Part shown: in pieces, positions 22,222-30,100 of the stretch
Position numbering within the stretch: the first letter of the stretch is position 1
Layout of the letters: each line of letters opens with the position of its first letter
Origin: Paractinoplanes pyxinae
Lineage (GTDB): Bacteria; Actinomycetota; Actinomycetes; Mycobacteriales; Micromonosporaceae
Length of the DNA: 64,000 bases
Direction of reading: 5' to 3'
Assembly: GCF_026626335.1 (NCBI RefSeq)
Contig: NZ_JAPNTZ010000001.1
Coordinates: forward strand, 186,001-250,000
Made by a program: the position numbers and the translations under genes
Notes under the pieces: model-generated
Told to the model about the DNA's origin: nothing
Seen by the model: the letters and a program-made list of their open reading frames with translations, nothing else
Database searches by the model: none

Positions 22222-23108
22222 ACGGCCTCGTCCCTTCGTCGTTGCAGCCGCCACTGGACGACCGTGAGAGCCAGGACGATGACGTACAGAATCATGCCGA
22301 TGGCCGCCGCGTAGCCCTGCCGCCGCTGGTTGAAGCCCTGGTCGTACGCGTACTGCACGAGGAACGTGGTCGAGGTGCCCGGCCCGCCCCGGGTGAGCAC
22401 GTAGACCACGTCGAACACCTGGAAGCTCGTGATGATCGAGTACACGAGCAGGAAGAACGTCGTGGGCGCGAGCAGCGGCCAGGTGATCCGCCGGAACCGG
22501 CGCCAGCCCGCCGCCCCGTCCACCGCCGCCGCTTCGTAGATCTCGCGCGGGATGCCCTGCAGGCCGGCCAGATAGACGACCATGCCGAACCCGATGCCCT
22601 GCCAGGTGGTCACCGCGATGACCGACAGCATGGCCGCCGCCCCGCTGCCCTGCCAGTTGACCTCCGGCAGCCCGATCTGGGTCAGCAGCTGGTTGACGAT
22701 GCCGGTGACCGGGTCGAACAGCCGCAGGAAGATGACGCCGGCCGCCACCCCGGAGATGACCACCGGCACGTAGACCAGCGCCCGGAACAGGCCCCGGGCG
22801 GGCAGCCAGCGGTTGAGCAGCAGGGCCGCGCCGAGACCGAGGGCCACGCTGAGCGGCACCGACACCACCGTGAAGAGGACGGTGTTGCGCAGCGCGGTCC
22901 AGAACGTGGGGTCACCGGCGATCGTGCGGTAGTTCTCCAGGCCCAGCCAGCGCATCCGGCCGAACCCGCTGTAGCGGTGCAGGCTGTACCAGAACGTCAG
23001 CGCGATCGGCACGAACATGAAGACGGTGAACACGAGCAGCGCCGGGCTGGTGAGCACGACGCCGGCCCACGCCTCGGCCCGCCGCCCCGCGGCACGGGCC
23101 GTGCTCAA
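22218..23108 (-). CDS. carbohydrate ABC transporter permease (MalF/CUT1 type)
   Basis: 296 residues, apparently from a TTG codon at 23108 that overlaps the binding-protein stop (TTGA). Six helices are seen: LTSPALLVFTVFMFVPIALTFWYSL first, then the usual RNTVLFTVVSVPLSVALGLGAALLLN. The EAA loop is EAAAVDGAAGWRRFRRITWPLLAP. It partners the MalG-type permease to form the channel of a sugar importer. The tight overlaps along the three genes indicate one transcript. TTG is an unusual start but no better in-frame codon fits the overlap. Confidence 0.9.
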   Translation of the reverse strand: MSTARAAGRRAEAWAGVVLTSPALLVFTVFMFVPIALTFWYSLHRYSGFGRMRWLGLENYRTIAGDPTFWTALRNTVLFTVVSVPLSVALGLGAALLLNRWLPARGLFRALVYVPVVISGVAAGVIFLRLFDPVTGIVNQLLTQIGLPEVNWQGSGAAAMLSVIAVTTWQGIGFGMVVYLAGLQGIPREIYEAAAVDGAAGWRRFRRITWPLLAPTTFFLLVYSIITSFQVFDVVYVLTRGGPGTSTTFLVQYAYDQGFNQRRQGYAAAIGMILYVIVLALTVVQWRLQRRRDEAV

Positions 23109-24424
23109 CCCTTCAGAGCCTTCTGGACGCCGGCGGTCAGCGCCCGGACGGTGTCGTCGGTGTTCGCCGACGGGTTGGACAGGTACTGGTCCATGGTGTC
23201 GACCAGCGCCTGGTTGATGCCCGCGAACGCCGGCGAGGTGGCCGCCTTGACCAGCCCCTCGGGCATGGTGGTGGCCTGCTGCTGGAACACCGGCATGAGG
23301 TCGGGCCGGGCCGCGTACGCCAGTTTCGCGCTGGCCAGGTCCTGCCGGACCGGCAGCACGGTGGTCTTCTCGCAGAAGGTCTGCATGTTCTCTTTCGTCA
23401 CCAGGAACTTGGCGAACTCGGCCGCCACGTCCGGGTTCTTGGCGCCGTCGGTGACCACGACCGCGTTGCCGCCGAGGTCGGTCGCCGCGCCGGCGTCACG
23501 CATCAGATAGGTGACGCCCCACTCGAACTTGTCCTTGACGGCCGCGTCGATCGAGGGGATGAGGAAGTCACCGGCCTGGATCATCGAGATCTTCTGGGTC
23601 GGGAAGATCTCGTCCGGGTACGTCGGGCGCTTGACCAGGACGCTCGGCGCGTGCAGGCCCTCGGTGTAGAGGCTGCGGGTGAACTCGAGCGCCTTGCGGG
23701 TCTGCGGCGAGTCGAGGGCCGGGTTCTCCAGCGACTCGTCGAGCAGGGCGCCGCCGGCCTGATACAGGGTGTTGAACCAGCGGTACGCGCCGTACAGCTG
23801 GTAGTTGAAGGCGAACGGCGAGACGCCCGGGTTGGCCGCCTTGAGCTTGCGCAGCACGTCGGTGAACTGCTCCCACGTCCACGCCTGGTCGAGCGCGGCC
23901 GGCACGGACGTGATGCCCGCCTTGGCGAAGTGCGCCTTGTTGTAGACCAGGGCCGAGGTGTCGGTGTGGTGCGGCACCCCGAACGGCTTGCCGTCGGACT
24001 GCACGGCCGACCACAGGGCCGGCAGGAAGGCGTCGCCGAACGAGTCGCCGAGGTAGTCGCTGAGGTCGGCCAGGGCGCCGTTCTCGGCGTAGCTGCCGAC
24101 GTCGGTGTACGAGACGCGGAACAGGTCGGGCGCCTGGTTGGCCTGCAGGCGCCGGTCGACCACCGTGCGGATCTGGTCGTACGGCAGGACCTCGATCTTG
24201 ATGTCGGCGCCGCGGGCCGCCTTGAAGTCGGCCGCGAGCTTCTTGAAGGCCGCCTCCTCCTGGGCGTTGGCCCACGTGGTGAAGGTGGCGGTGCCGCTCA
24301 GCGGGCCGCTGGTGGCCGCGCCGCCCGTCGCGTCGTCGTCACCGGACGAGCAGGCGGCCAGCCACCCGGCCGCGCCGGCCGCGCCCACCGCCTTGAGAAA
24401 CGTTCGTCGTCCGACCCCTGACAT
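23105..24424 (-). CDS. sugar ABC transporter substrate-binding lipoprotein (Tat-exported)
   Basis: 439 residues from ATG 24424, behind GAGAGG. The N-terminus has a twin-arginine signal (GRRTFLKAVG) and a lipobox LAAC, so it is folded before export and then lipid-anchored. The mature protein is an extracellular solute-binding protein family 1 type: FTTWANAQEEAAFKKLAADFKA, NQAPDLFRVSYTDVGSYAENGAL, PFGVPHHTDTSALVYNK. It delivers a carbohydrate to the two permeases downstream. Upstream, GATACGTTTC (24530-24539) resembles a LacI-family half-perfect operator and may control the operon. Confidence 0.92.
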   Translation of the reverse strand: MSGVGRRTFLKAVGAAGAAGWLAACSSGDDDATGGAATSGPLSGTATFTTWANAQEEAAFKKLAADFKAARGADIKIEVLPYDQIRTVVDRRLQANQAPDLFRVSYTDVGSYAENGALADLSDYLGDSFGDAFLPALWSAVQSDGKPFGVPHHTDTSALVYNKAHFAKAGITSVPAALDQAWTWEQFTDVLRKLKAANPGVSPFAFNYQLYGAYRWFNTLYQAGGALLDESLENPALDSPQTRKALEFTRSLYTEGLHAPSVLVKRPTYPDEIFPTQKISMIQAGDFLIPSIDAAVKDKFEWGVTYLMRDAGAATDLGGNAVVVTDGAKNPDVAAEFAKFLVTKENMQTFCEKTTVLPVRQDLASAKLAYAARPDLMPVFQQQATTMPEGLVKAATSPAFAGINQALVDTMDQYLSNPSANTDDTVRALTAGVQKALKG

Positions 24425-24509
24425 GCCCGTCACCTCTCCGTTGGTCAAGCCCTCCTGCACCGTAAAGCGACGCAGTAACCGACGCAACCGCAGGTACGGG
24501 AGGTCTAAT

Positions 24510-25157
24510 TCACTCGTAGCATGCGCGCCGATACGTTTCGTTGCCATCGGAGAGCTTGTGCAACCGCCACAGCCCGAACGCGGCGGCGAGGGCGCCGACG
24601 GTCAGGTCGTACCGCCCGCCCAGCCCGACCACCGCGTCGAGGATGAGGAAGAAGCCGAGGATCCCGGTGACGACCCACAGGCCGCCGCCCGCCCCCAGCC
24701 GCCGGATCAGCAGGGCCGCGACGGCGATCGGGGCCAGCGCGGCGGCCGTGCCGAGCGGCCAGGCCAGTCCGGTCGCGGCGACCGTGTAGACGAGGATGAA
24801 GTGGGTGGCGGTGGCCGCGAAAGCGAGCAAGCCGGCGAGGCGGGGCCGCGACTTCTGCGGGCGGGCGGCCGATCGACTCGTCAGCAGCGCGGCCATGACA
24901 AGCAGGGCGCACAGCCCGGCGGCGGCCGCGAACTGGCCGGCCGGAACACGGACGAAGTCGGCGTAAGTCACCGGCAGGACGGCGACCAGGGCGAGACCGG
25001 CGATGGTCAGGCCGGTGCGGCCGTACAGCGCGACCACCAAGGGAAACCGCCACGGCAGGATCAGATCGAGCGGCGGCGTCGCGGTCGACAAGGTCTCGCC
25101 GAGGAACGGCGCGATCAGCAGCACGATCAGGGCGGGCCTGCGCAACGCCGTCTTCAT
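24510..25157 (-). CDS. multi-pass membrane protein of unknown function
   Basis: 215 residues with about six hydrophobic helices (LIVLLIAPFLGETLSTATPP first, with DLILPWRFPLVVALYGRTG between helices 1 and 2). The PFLGETLSTATPP segment near the N-terminus recurs in a family of uncharacterised actinobacterial and bacterial membrane proteins. No motif suggests transport or catalysis. The ATG is at 25157. It lies between the sugar transporter and a GrpB-like gene on the same strand but with gaps of 68-85 bases, so cotranscription is uncertain. Confidence 0.6.
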   Translation of the reverse strand: MKTALRRPALIVLLIAPFLGETLSTATPPLDLILPWRFPLVVALYGRTGLTIAGLALVAVLPVTYADFVRVPAGQFAAAAGLCALLVMAALLTSRSAARPQKSRPRLAGLLAFAATATHFILVYTVAATGLAWPLGTAAALAPIAVAALLIRRLGAGGGLWVVTGILGFFLILDAVVGLGGRYDLTVGALAAAFGLWRLHKLSDGNETYRRACYE

Positions 25158-25225
25158 GCCAGCCAGAACATCACCGCCAACCGGCGCCGCGTCACCGCCT
25201 TTGGTCTACGGCGCCCGACGGAAGT

Positions 25226-25699
25226 TCAGTCCTGCAGCGCGTCAAAAAATGCAGACTTGCGCCGCTCGTACTCGTCCGGGTCGTCGCGGTGGCGGAGCTT
25301 GATTTCGTTGTACGCGGTGACGAGCGCCGGGTCGGCGGCCATCAGTTGCCAGGTGCGGGTGAAGCGCACGTCGTGCTCGGAACCGGCCGGGGTGACCGCG
25401 ATCCCGGTCGGCAGCGCGGCGCCCTCGACGGTGAATGTCGCGAGGGTCGCCTGCCAGATCTCGGGATGCACGACCGCGTAGACCTGCCGCAGGGTGTCGG
25501 TGGTGGCGGGGAAGGCATCGCCCGGCACTCGCAAGTGGAGGTCGACGTCGCCCTTGGTGAGGGCGCCGGGCAGGGAGCTGCCCCCGACGAGGACGAGCTC
25601 GTGGGGGCAGCCGAGCAGAGCGGCCAGGCGGCGGCGCTCGTCTCGCAGGATCTTGTGGGCCGTGCCGAGGAAGTCAGCCCCCGGGCGGAGGTCGGGCAT
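25226..25699 (-). CDS. GrpB-like nucleotidyltransferase-fold protein
   Basis: 157 residues. The pattern LVGGSSLPGALTKGDVDLHLRV corresponds to the nucleotidyltransferase-superfamily GSxxxPG...DxD core of GrpB-family proteins (usually hVGSTAVPG..KPIID). The C-terminal SEHDVRFTRTWQLMAADPALVTAYNEIKLRH and YERRKSAFFDAL block also fits GrpB. The family's activity is not known with certainty. The gene sits between a membrane protein and the GPH symporter, both on the same strand; there is no obvious functional link. Confidence 0.7.
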   Translation of the reverse strand: MPDLRPGADFLGTAHKILRDERRRLAALLGCPHELVLVGGSSLPGALTKGDVDLHLRVPGDAFPATTDTLRQVYAVVHPEIWQATLATFTVEGAALPTGIAVTPAGSEHDVRFTRTWQLMAADPALVTAYNEIKLRHRDDPDEYERRKSAFFDALQD

Positions 25700-25708
25700 C
25701 GCCGGAGG

Positions 25709-27091
25709 TTACACGCTGACCGGCAGCGGGACGGGCGCCAGCAGGGACTGCTTGCGCTGCTCGGTTTCGGCGACCATGGCGCGGTAGCGCTGCTCGGTCA
25801 GGGGGTAGCGGATGAAGACCAGCATGGCCAGCACGGCGGCGACGGCCGGGACCAGGCCGAGGGAGGCCTTGATGGCGATGATCGCGCTGTCCGGCTGGAC
25901 GGCGCCGGGAGCCAGGGTGCCGACGTAGCCGCCGACGGCCAGCGCGAAGGCTCCCAGCGCGCCGCCGATGGACTGGGTGATCTTGCGGGTGAACGAGAAG
26001 ATGGCGTACGTGGCGCCTTCCGTGCGCTGCCCGGTCTTCCACTCGCCGTACTCGACGGTGTCGGCCTCGAGGGCGAACATCAGGGTGTTGATCAGCTGAA
26101 CGCCGAAGCCCTTGACGGCCACGAAAACCAGGGCCAGGACGGGCAGGCTACCCGGGGTGAAGAACAGGGCCACGCCGCCGGCCACAGTGAACAGACCGCA
26201 GTACTGGTAGAGGTTCTTCTTGCCGAAGCGGGCGACCAGCCGGGGGATGAACGGCGCGGTCGCGAACTGCACGGCCACGGTCACCAGCGTCATCCAGATG
26301 ATGTAGCGGGCGTCGCCGAGCACGTAGATCGCGTAGTAGGCGGTGGCCCCGCCCACGGCGAACAGGCCGATCAGATAGAAGAAGCTGGAACCGCAGAGGA
26401 TGCCGAGCGGCTTGTTGGTGCGCAGGGTCGCGAACGTCTCGCGGACGGTGACCCGGGGCTGGACCCGCACGACCGTCTCGCGGCACCACTTGTAGGTCAG
26501 GAAGTACAGGCCACCTCCGATGACGACGAACAGCACCGTCGTCCGGAGGAACACCGACTGCAGCTGGTCCGTGCTCTCGGCCGCCTGGATCTGCGGAGCG
26601 ATGATGAAGGTGAGCAGCAGCCCGGCCGCGGCGGCGCCCAGCCCGCGGGCGGTGGCCAGCTTGGCCCGCTCCCCGGCGACCTGGGTCATGGCGCTGGCCA
26701 GTGACCCGTACGGAACGTTGACCAGCGAATAGACCAGACCGAGGACGGCGTAGGTCAGATACGCGTACAGAAGTTGGGCCCCGCCGGACCACCCTGACGG
26801 GACGGCGAAGGTGAGCACGCTCATGACCAGCAGCGGCACCGCGCCGAACAGGATGAACGGCCGGAACTTGCCGCGCCGGGTCATCGTGCGGTCGACCACG
26901 CGGCCCGCGAACAGGTCGGCGAAGGCGTCCCAGAGCCGGACGACCAGGAACATCGTGCCGATCGCGGCGGCCGGCAGGCCGACCACGTCGGTGTAGTAGA
27001 GCAGCAGGAACGTGGTGCCGAGGGTGAAGGCGAGATTGTTGGCGGCGTCGCCCGCGCCGTAGCCGAGGATGGACCTGACGGAGAGTTTCAT
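25709..27091 (-). CDS. GPH-family sugar:cation symporter (MFS)
   Basis: About 460 residues from ATG 27091 (MKLSVRSILGYGAGDAANNLAFTLG), the conserved start of the glycoside-pentoside-hexuronide symporter family; the frame extends upstream to 27175 but that would cover the operator. Twelve helices are present, with DVVGLPAAAIGTMFLVVRLWDAFADLFAGRVVDRT as the family's helix 2-3 block. The family imports beta-glucosides, glucuronides and similar sugars with H+ or Na+. It is divergent from a LacI regulator, and a GH2 beta-glucuronidase lies just beyond, so glucuronide uptake and hydrolysis is the likely joint task. Confidence 0.9.
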   Translation of the reverse strand: MKLSVRSILGYGAGDAANNLAFTLGTTFLLLYYTDVVGLPAAAIGTMFLVVRLWDAFADLFAGRVVDRTMTRRGKFRPFILFGAVPLLVMSVLTFAVPSGWSGGAQLLYAYLTYAVLGLVYSLVNVPYGSLASAMTQVAGERAKLATARGLGAAAAGLLLTFIIAPQIQAAESTDQLQSVFLRTTVLFVVIGGGLYFLTYKWCRETVVRVQPRVTVRETFATLRTNKPLGILCGSSFFYLIGLFAVGGATAYYAIYVLGDARYIIWMTLVTVAVQFATAPFIPRLVARFGKKNLYQYCGLFTVAGGVALFFTPGSLPVLALVFVAVKGFGVQLINTLMFALEADTVEYGEWKTGQRTEGATYAIFSFTRKITQSIGGALGAFALAVGGYVGTLAPGAVQPDSAIIAIKASLGLVPAVAAVLAMLVFIRYPLTEQRYRAMVAETEQRKQSLLAPVPLPVSV

Positions 27092-27154
27092 GATGCCGGC
27101 CGCCTTGTCGGGGAGCGTCGGTGGATGTGCAATGAGAGTCGCGGCCGTCATCGG

Positions 27155-27169
27155 ATGGAAACAATCCAT
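27155..27169. promoter_or_regulatory. putative LacI operator ATGGA-N5-TCCAT
   Basis: A perfect 5+5 inverted repeat (spacer AACAA) between the divergent symporter (ATG 27091) and LacI gene (GTG 27199). Placement and the TGGAAAC core fit autoregulation and repression of the symporter by the LacI protein. Confidence 0.5.
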
Positions 27170-27198
27170 TGCCATGACTTGCCCCGGGAGGTGATGGC

Positions 27199-28188
27199 GT
27201 GGACGACCGGCGGGTCACCATCGACGACGTCGCCAAGGCGGCCGGGGTCGCGGCGTCCACCGTTTCCCGCGCGTTCTCGCGGCCGGGTCGAGTGAGTTTT
27301 GAGACCGGGGAACGCATCCGCCGGGTCGCGGCCGAGCTGGGCTATCGGGCCGGATCGCTGGCTCGCGCGCTGCCGTCCGGAGCCACGTCGATGATCGCGC
27401 TGGCCGTCTCGGACATCACGAACCCGTTCTACGCCGAGCTCATCAAGGGGGCGCAGGCCGCCGCGACCGCGGCCGGCTACACGATCCTGCTGGCCGATAC
27501 CCAGGAATCGAGTGTGTACGAGCGTCAGGCCCTGGACCGGGCGGCGCCCACGGTGGACGGCTTCGTGCTGACCACCACCCGGATGTCGGACTCGGCGATC
27601 CGGATGCTGGCCAAGCAGCGTCCGGTGATCGTGCTCAACCGGATCGTCAGCGACGTGCCCAGCGTGATCACCGACAACCCGCGCGGGATGCGGCGGGCCA
27701 TGGAGCACCTGGCCGAGCTGGGGCACCGGCGCGTCACGTACCTGTCCGGCCCCGAGGCGTCCTGGGCCGACGGCATGCGCTGGCGGTCGCTGCGCGAGGC
27801 GGCGCTGGAGCTGGAGCTGACCGTCCGCCGCACCGGCCACGCCCCGCCCACGGTCGGCGGCGGCGTGAGCGGGGTGGCCGAGTTCGCGGCCCACCCCACC
27901 TCGGCCGTGATCGCGTACAACGACCGGGTCGCCATCGGCGCGATCCGGGCGCTGACGGCCCGGGGCGTGCGCGTCCCCGAGGACGTCAGCGTGATCGGCA
28001 TCGACAACATCTACCCGGCCGACCTGGTGACGCCGGCCCTGACGACGGTCGCGGCGCCGCTGGCGGCGATGGGCCGCACGGCCGTGGGCAACCTGCTGGC
28101 CATCGTGCGGGGAGCGCGGCCGCGCGAGCACGAGCCGGTGGTGCTGCCCTGCCGGCTCGTCGTCCGGGACTCGACCGGACCGGCCTAG
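27199..28188 (+). CDS. LacI family transcriptional regulator
   Basis: 329 residues. The N-terminal helix-turn-helix and hinge are complete: VTIDDVAKAAGVAASTVSRAFSRPGRVSFETGERIRRVAAELGYR. The periplasmic-binding-like effector domain follows, with AVSDITNPFYAELIKGAQAAA and GIDNIYPADLVTPALTTVAAPL. GTG 27199 follows GGGAGGTGA. It probably binds a glucuronide or related sugar and controls the divergent symporter and the convergent beta-glucuronidase gene, whose stop shares CTAG with its own stop (28185-28188). In many actinomycetes such triads are sugar-utilisation loci. Confidence 0.93.
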   Translation: MDDRRVTIDDVAKAAGVAASTVSRAFSRPGRVSFETGERIRRVAAELGYRAGSLARALPSGATSMIALAVSDITNPFYAELIKGAQAAATAAGYTILLADTQESSVYERQALDRAAPTVDGFVLTTTRMSDSAIRMLAKQRPVIVLNRIVSDVPSVITDNPRGMRRAMEHLAELGHRRVTYLSGPEASWADGMRWRSLREAALELELTVRRTGHAPPTVGGGVSGVAEFAAHPTSAVIAYNDRVAIGAIRALTARGVRVPEDVSVIGIDNIYPADLVTPALTTVAAPLAAMGRTAVGNLLAIVRGARPREHEPVVLPCRLVVRDSTGPA

Positions 28189-30008
28189 ATCTTCTTGCGC
28201 CACCGGCGGCGCAACGCGTGGGCCGCGGCCTTGGGCTGCCGGTCGCGGGTGAAGACGCCCTTCTTGTTGCCGCCGACCCGCATCACGCCCGAGGTGGTGG
28301 CGAAGTCGGCGAAGTTCCACACCTGCTCGCCGACGACCGCGTCGATCCGGTCGAACACGCGGTGGTTCATGTCCAGATACTCGACCTGGTACTCCTCGGT
28401 CCACGGCTGGTTGCCGATCGCGTGCAGGCCGGGCTGGGTGTCGGCGCCGTACTCGGTGATGATGATCGGCTTGTTCTCGCCTGCCCAGCCGCGCAGCTCC
28501 TGCTCCCAGGCGAGCTCGGCCGCGGCCAGGTCGCCGGTGTGGGTGTACCAGCCGTAGTAGCGGTTCAGCATGAGCACGTCGGCGAACTGCGAGACCCGGC
28601 ATTTCCCGTACGGCGCGAGCATCACGTTCACGAAGCCGGCCGGCCGCGTCGGGTCGAGCCCGCGGACCAGATCGAACAGCGGCCGGAAATAGTTCTCCGC
28701 CCCTTCGGTGTCGCTCTCGGGCTCGTTGGCGATCGACCACAGCACGACGCTCGGGTGGTTCTTGTCCCGGGCCACCAGCTCGCGGATGGCCTGGGCGTGG
28801 ACCTCGCGGGTGCGCTCGTTGATGGTGTCGTCGCTGAACGTCGTGTAGCCCTGCGCCCCGAAAATGCCGCCGCCCAGGCCCATGTTCAGACCCACGGCCG
28901 CGGTCTCGTCGATCAGCACGATGCCGCGGCGGTCGGCGTAATCAAGGACCTCTTCGGCGTACGGGTAATGGGAAGTCCGGAAGGAATTGGCGCCTATCCA
29001 GTCGAGCAGCTCGAAGTCGTGCACCATGAAGGCGTCGTTGTGCCCCTTGCCGATCACGGCCAGGTCCTCGTGCTTGCCGAAGCCGGTGAAGTGGAAGGGC
29101 TCGCCGTTGATCAGGAACCGGTTGCCGCTCACCTTGACCGTGCGCACGCCGACGCTCTGGTGGTAGCTGTCCACGACCCGTCCGGCGTCGTCGACCAGCT
29201 GCGCCTCGAGGTCGTACAGGTAGCCGTCGCCGGGCGCCCAGCGGTGCACGTTCTCGACCCGCAGTTCGCCCCGCGGGCCGCTGCCCTCGGCGACCACCCG
29301 GCCCGACGCGTCGCGCAGAACCACCCTCGTACGGGCCGAACCCTCAGCCTCGATCGTGTAACCGACCGTGCCGTCGGCGCCGTCGAGGCCGGTCACCACG
29401 GTGATGTCGGTGATGTGCTCGGCGGCGGTCTGGTGGAGCCAGACGGAGCGGTGGATGCCGGCGTAGTTGAAGAAGTCGTGCCAGTAGCGCTGCCGCGGCC
29501 CGGCCGGGCCGTCCTCGATGACGCCGGGCGGGATCGACTGGAAGCTCAGCGTGTTGTTGACCAGCACGGTCACCCGCACCGGCTCGCCCGCCCGCACCTG
29601 GTCGGTGATGTCGGCCGCGAAGGGCGTGTAGCCGCCCTCGTGCGAGGCCACCTCGATGTCCCCGGCCCACACCGTGGCCCGGTGGGTGACCGACTCGAAG
29701 TGCAGCACCACGCGCCGGCCGGCCCAGCCGCGTGGCACCCGCACGGTCGTCTGGTACCAGACGTCGCCGGCGTAGTCGCGGGCCGCCGGGTCGGCCGGGA
29801 TGTCGTTGAAGCTGGCCGGCACCGGCATCTCGCGGGCGTCGGCGAGCGGGCCGGCGAACCAGCGGGCGCCGCTCCCCTCACCCGCCGGGTCGAAGGCGAA
29901 CTGCCAGAGCCCGTCGAGACGCTTGCGTTCGCGGGTGGCGGTGTCCTGGGGTCTGAGCACGGCTGGGCCTCCGTCGGGTCGGTCGGGTCGCGGGGTCGTC
30001 CTGGCCAT
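28185..30008 (-). CDS. uidA: beta-glucuronidase (GH2)
   Basis: 607 residues, the length of E. coli UidA (603). The sugar-binding domain (FAFDPAGEGSGARWF, then PVPASFNDIPADPAARDYAGDVWYQ) is followed by the immunoglobulin-like domain and the TIM barrel. The acid/base Glu429 is in SIANEPESD, and the nucleophile Glu519 is in ITEYGAD; the GH2 signature NRYYGWY and the conserved WNFADF/NKKGVFTRDRQPK block, where NxK contacts the glucuronate carboxylate, support glucuronidase over galactosidase specificity. There is no signal peptide, so substrate must be imported, fitting the symporter nearby. ATG 30008 is preceded by GGAG. Confidence 0.92.
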   Translation of the reverse strand: MARTTPRPDRPDGGPAVLRPQDTATRERKRLDGLWQFAFDPAGEGSGARWFAGPLADAREMPVPASFNDIPADPAARDYAGDVWYQTTVRVPRGWAGRRVVLHFESVTHRATVWAGDIEVASHEGGYTPFAADITDQVRAGEPVRVTVLVNNTLSFQSIPPGVIEDGPAGPRQRYWHDFFNYAGIHRSVWLHQTAAEHITDITVVTGLDGADGTVGYTIEAEGSARTRVVLRDASGRVVAEGSGPRGELRVENVHRWAPGDGYLYDLEAQLVDDAGRVVDSYHQSVGVRTVKVSGNRFLINGEPFHFTGFGKHEDLAVIGKGHNDAFMVHDFELLDWIGANSFRTSHYPYAEEVLDYADRRGIVLIDETAAVGLNMGLGGGIFGAQGYTTFSDDTINERTREVHAQAIRELVARDKNHPSVVLWSIANEPESDTEGAENYFRPLFDLVRGLDPTRPAGFVNVMLAPYGKCRVSQFADVLMLNRYYGWYTHTGDLAAAELAWEQELRGWAGENKPIIITEYGADTQPGLHAIGNQPWTEEYQVEYLDMNHRVFDRIDAVVGEQVWNFADFATTSGVMRVGGNKKGVFTRDRQPKAAAHALRRRWRKKI

Positions 30009-30100
30009 TGGGCGCTCCGGGAGCGGAAACGGTCAACGGATTGCCGCCCTTTGCCGCGCGGCCGCTCAGTTGAGCCCGCGGACGGCCGATAGGCAGGGGT

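Noticed and set aside
21346-24424. ABC transporter as part of the YcaO system
   Set aside because: It has CUT1 sugar-permease features and a Tat-exported sugar-binding protein, is convergent with YcaO, and is not a peptide exporter.
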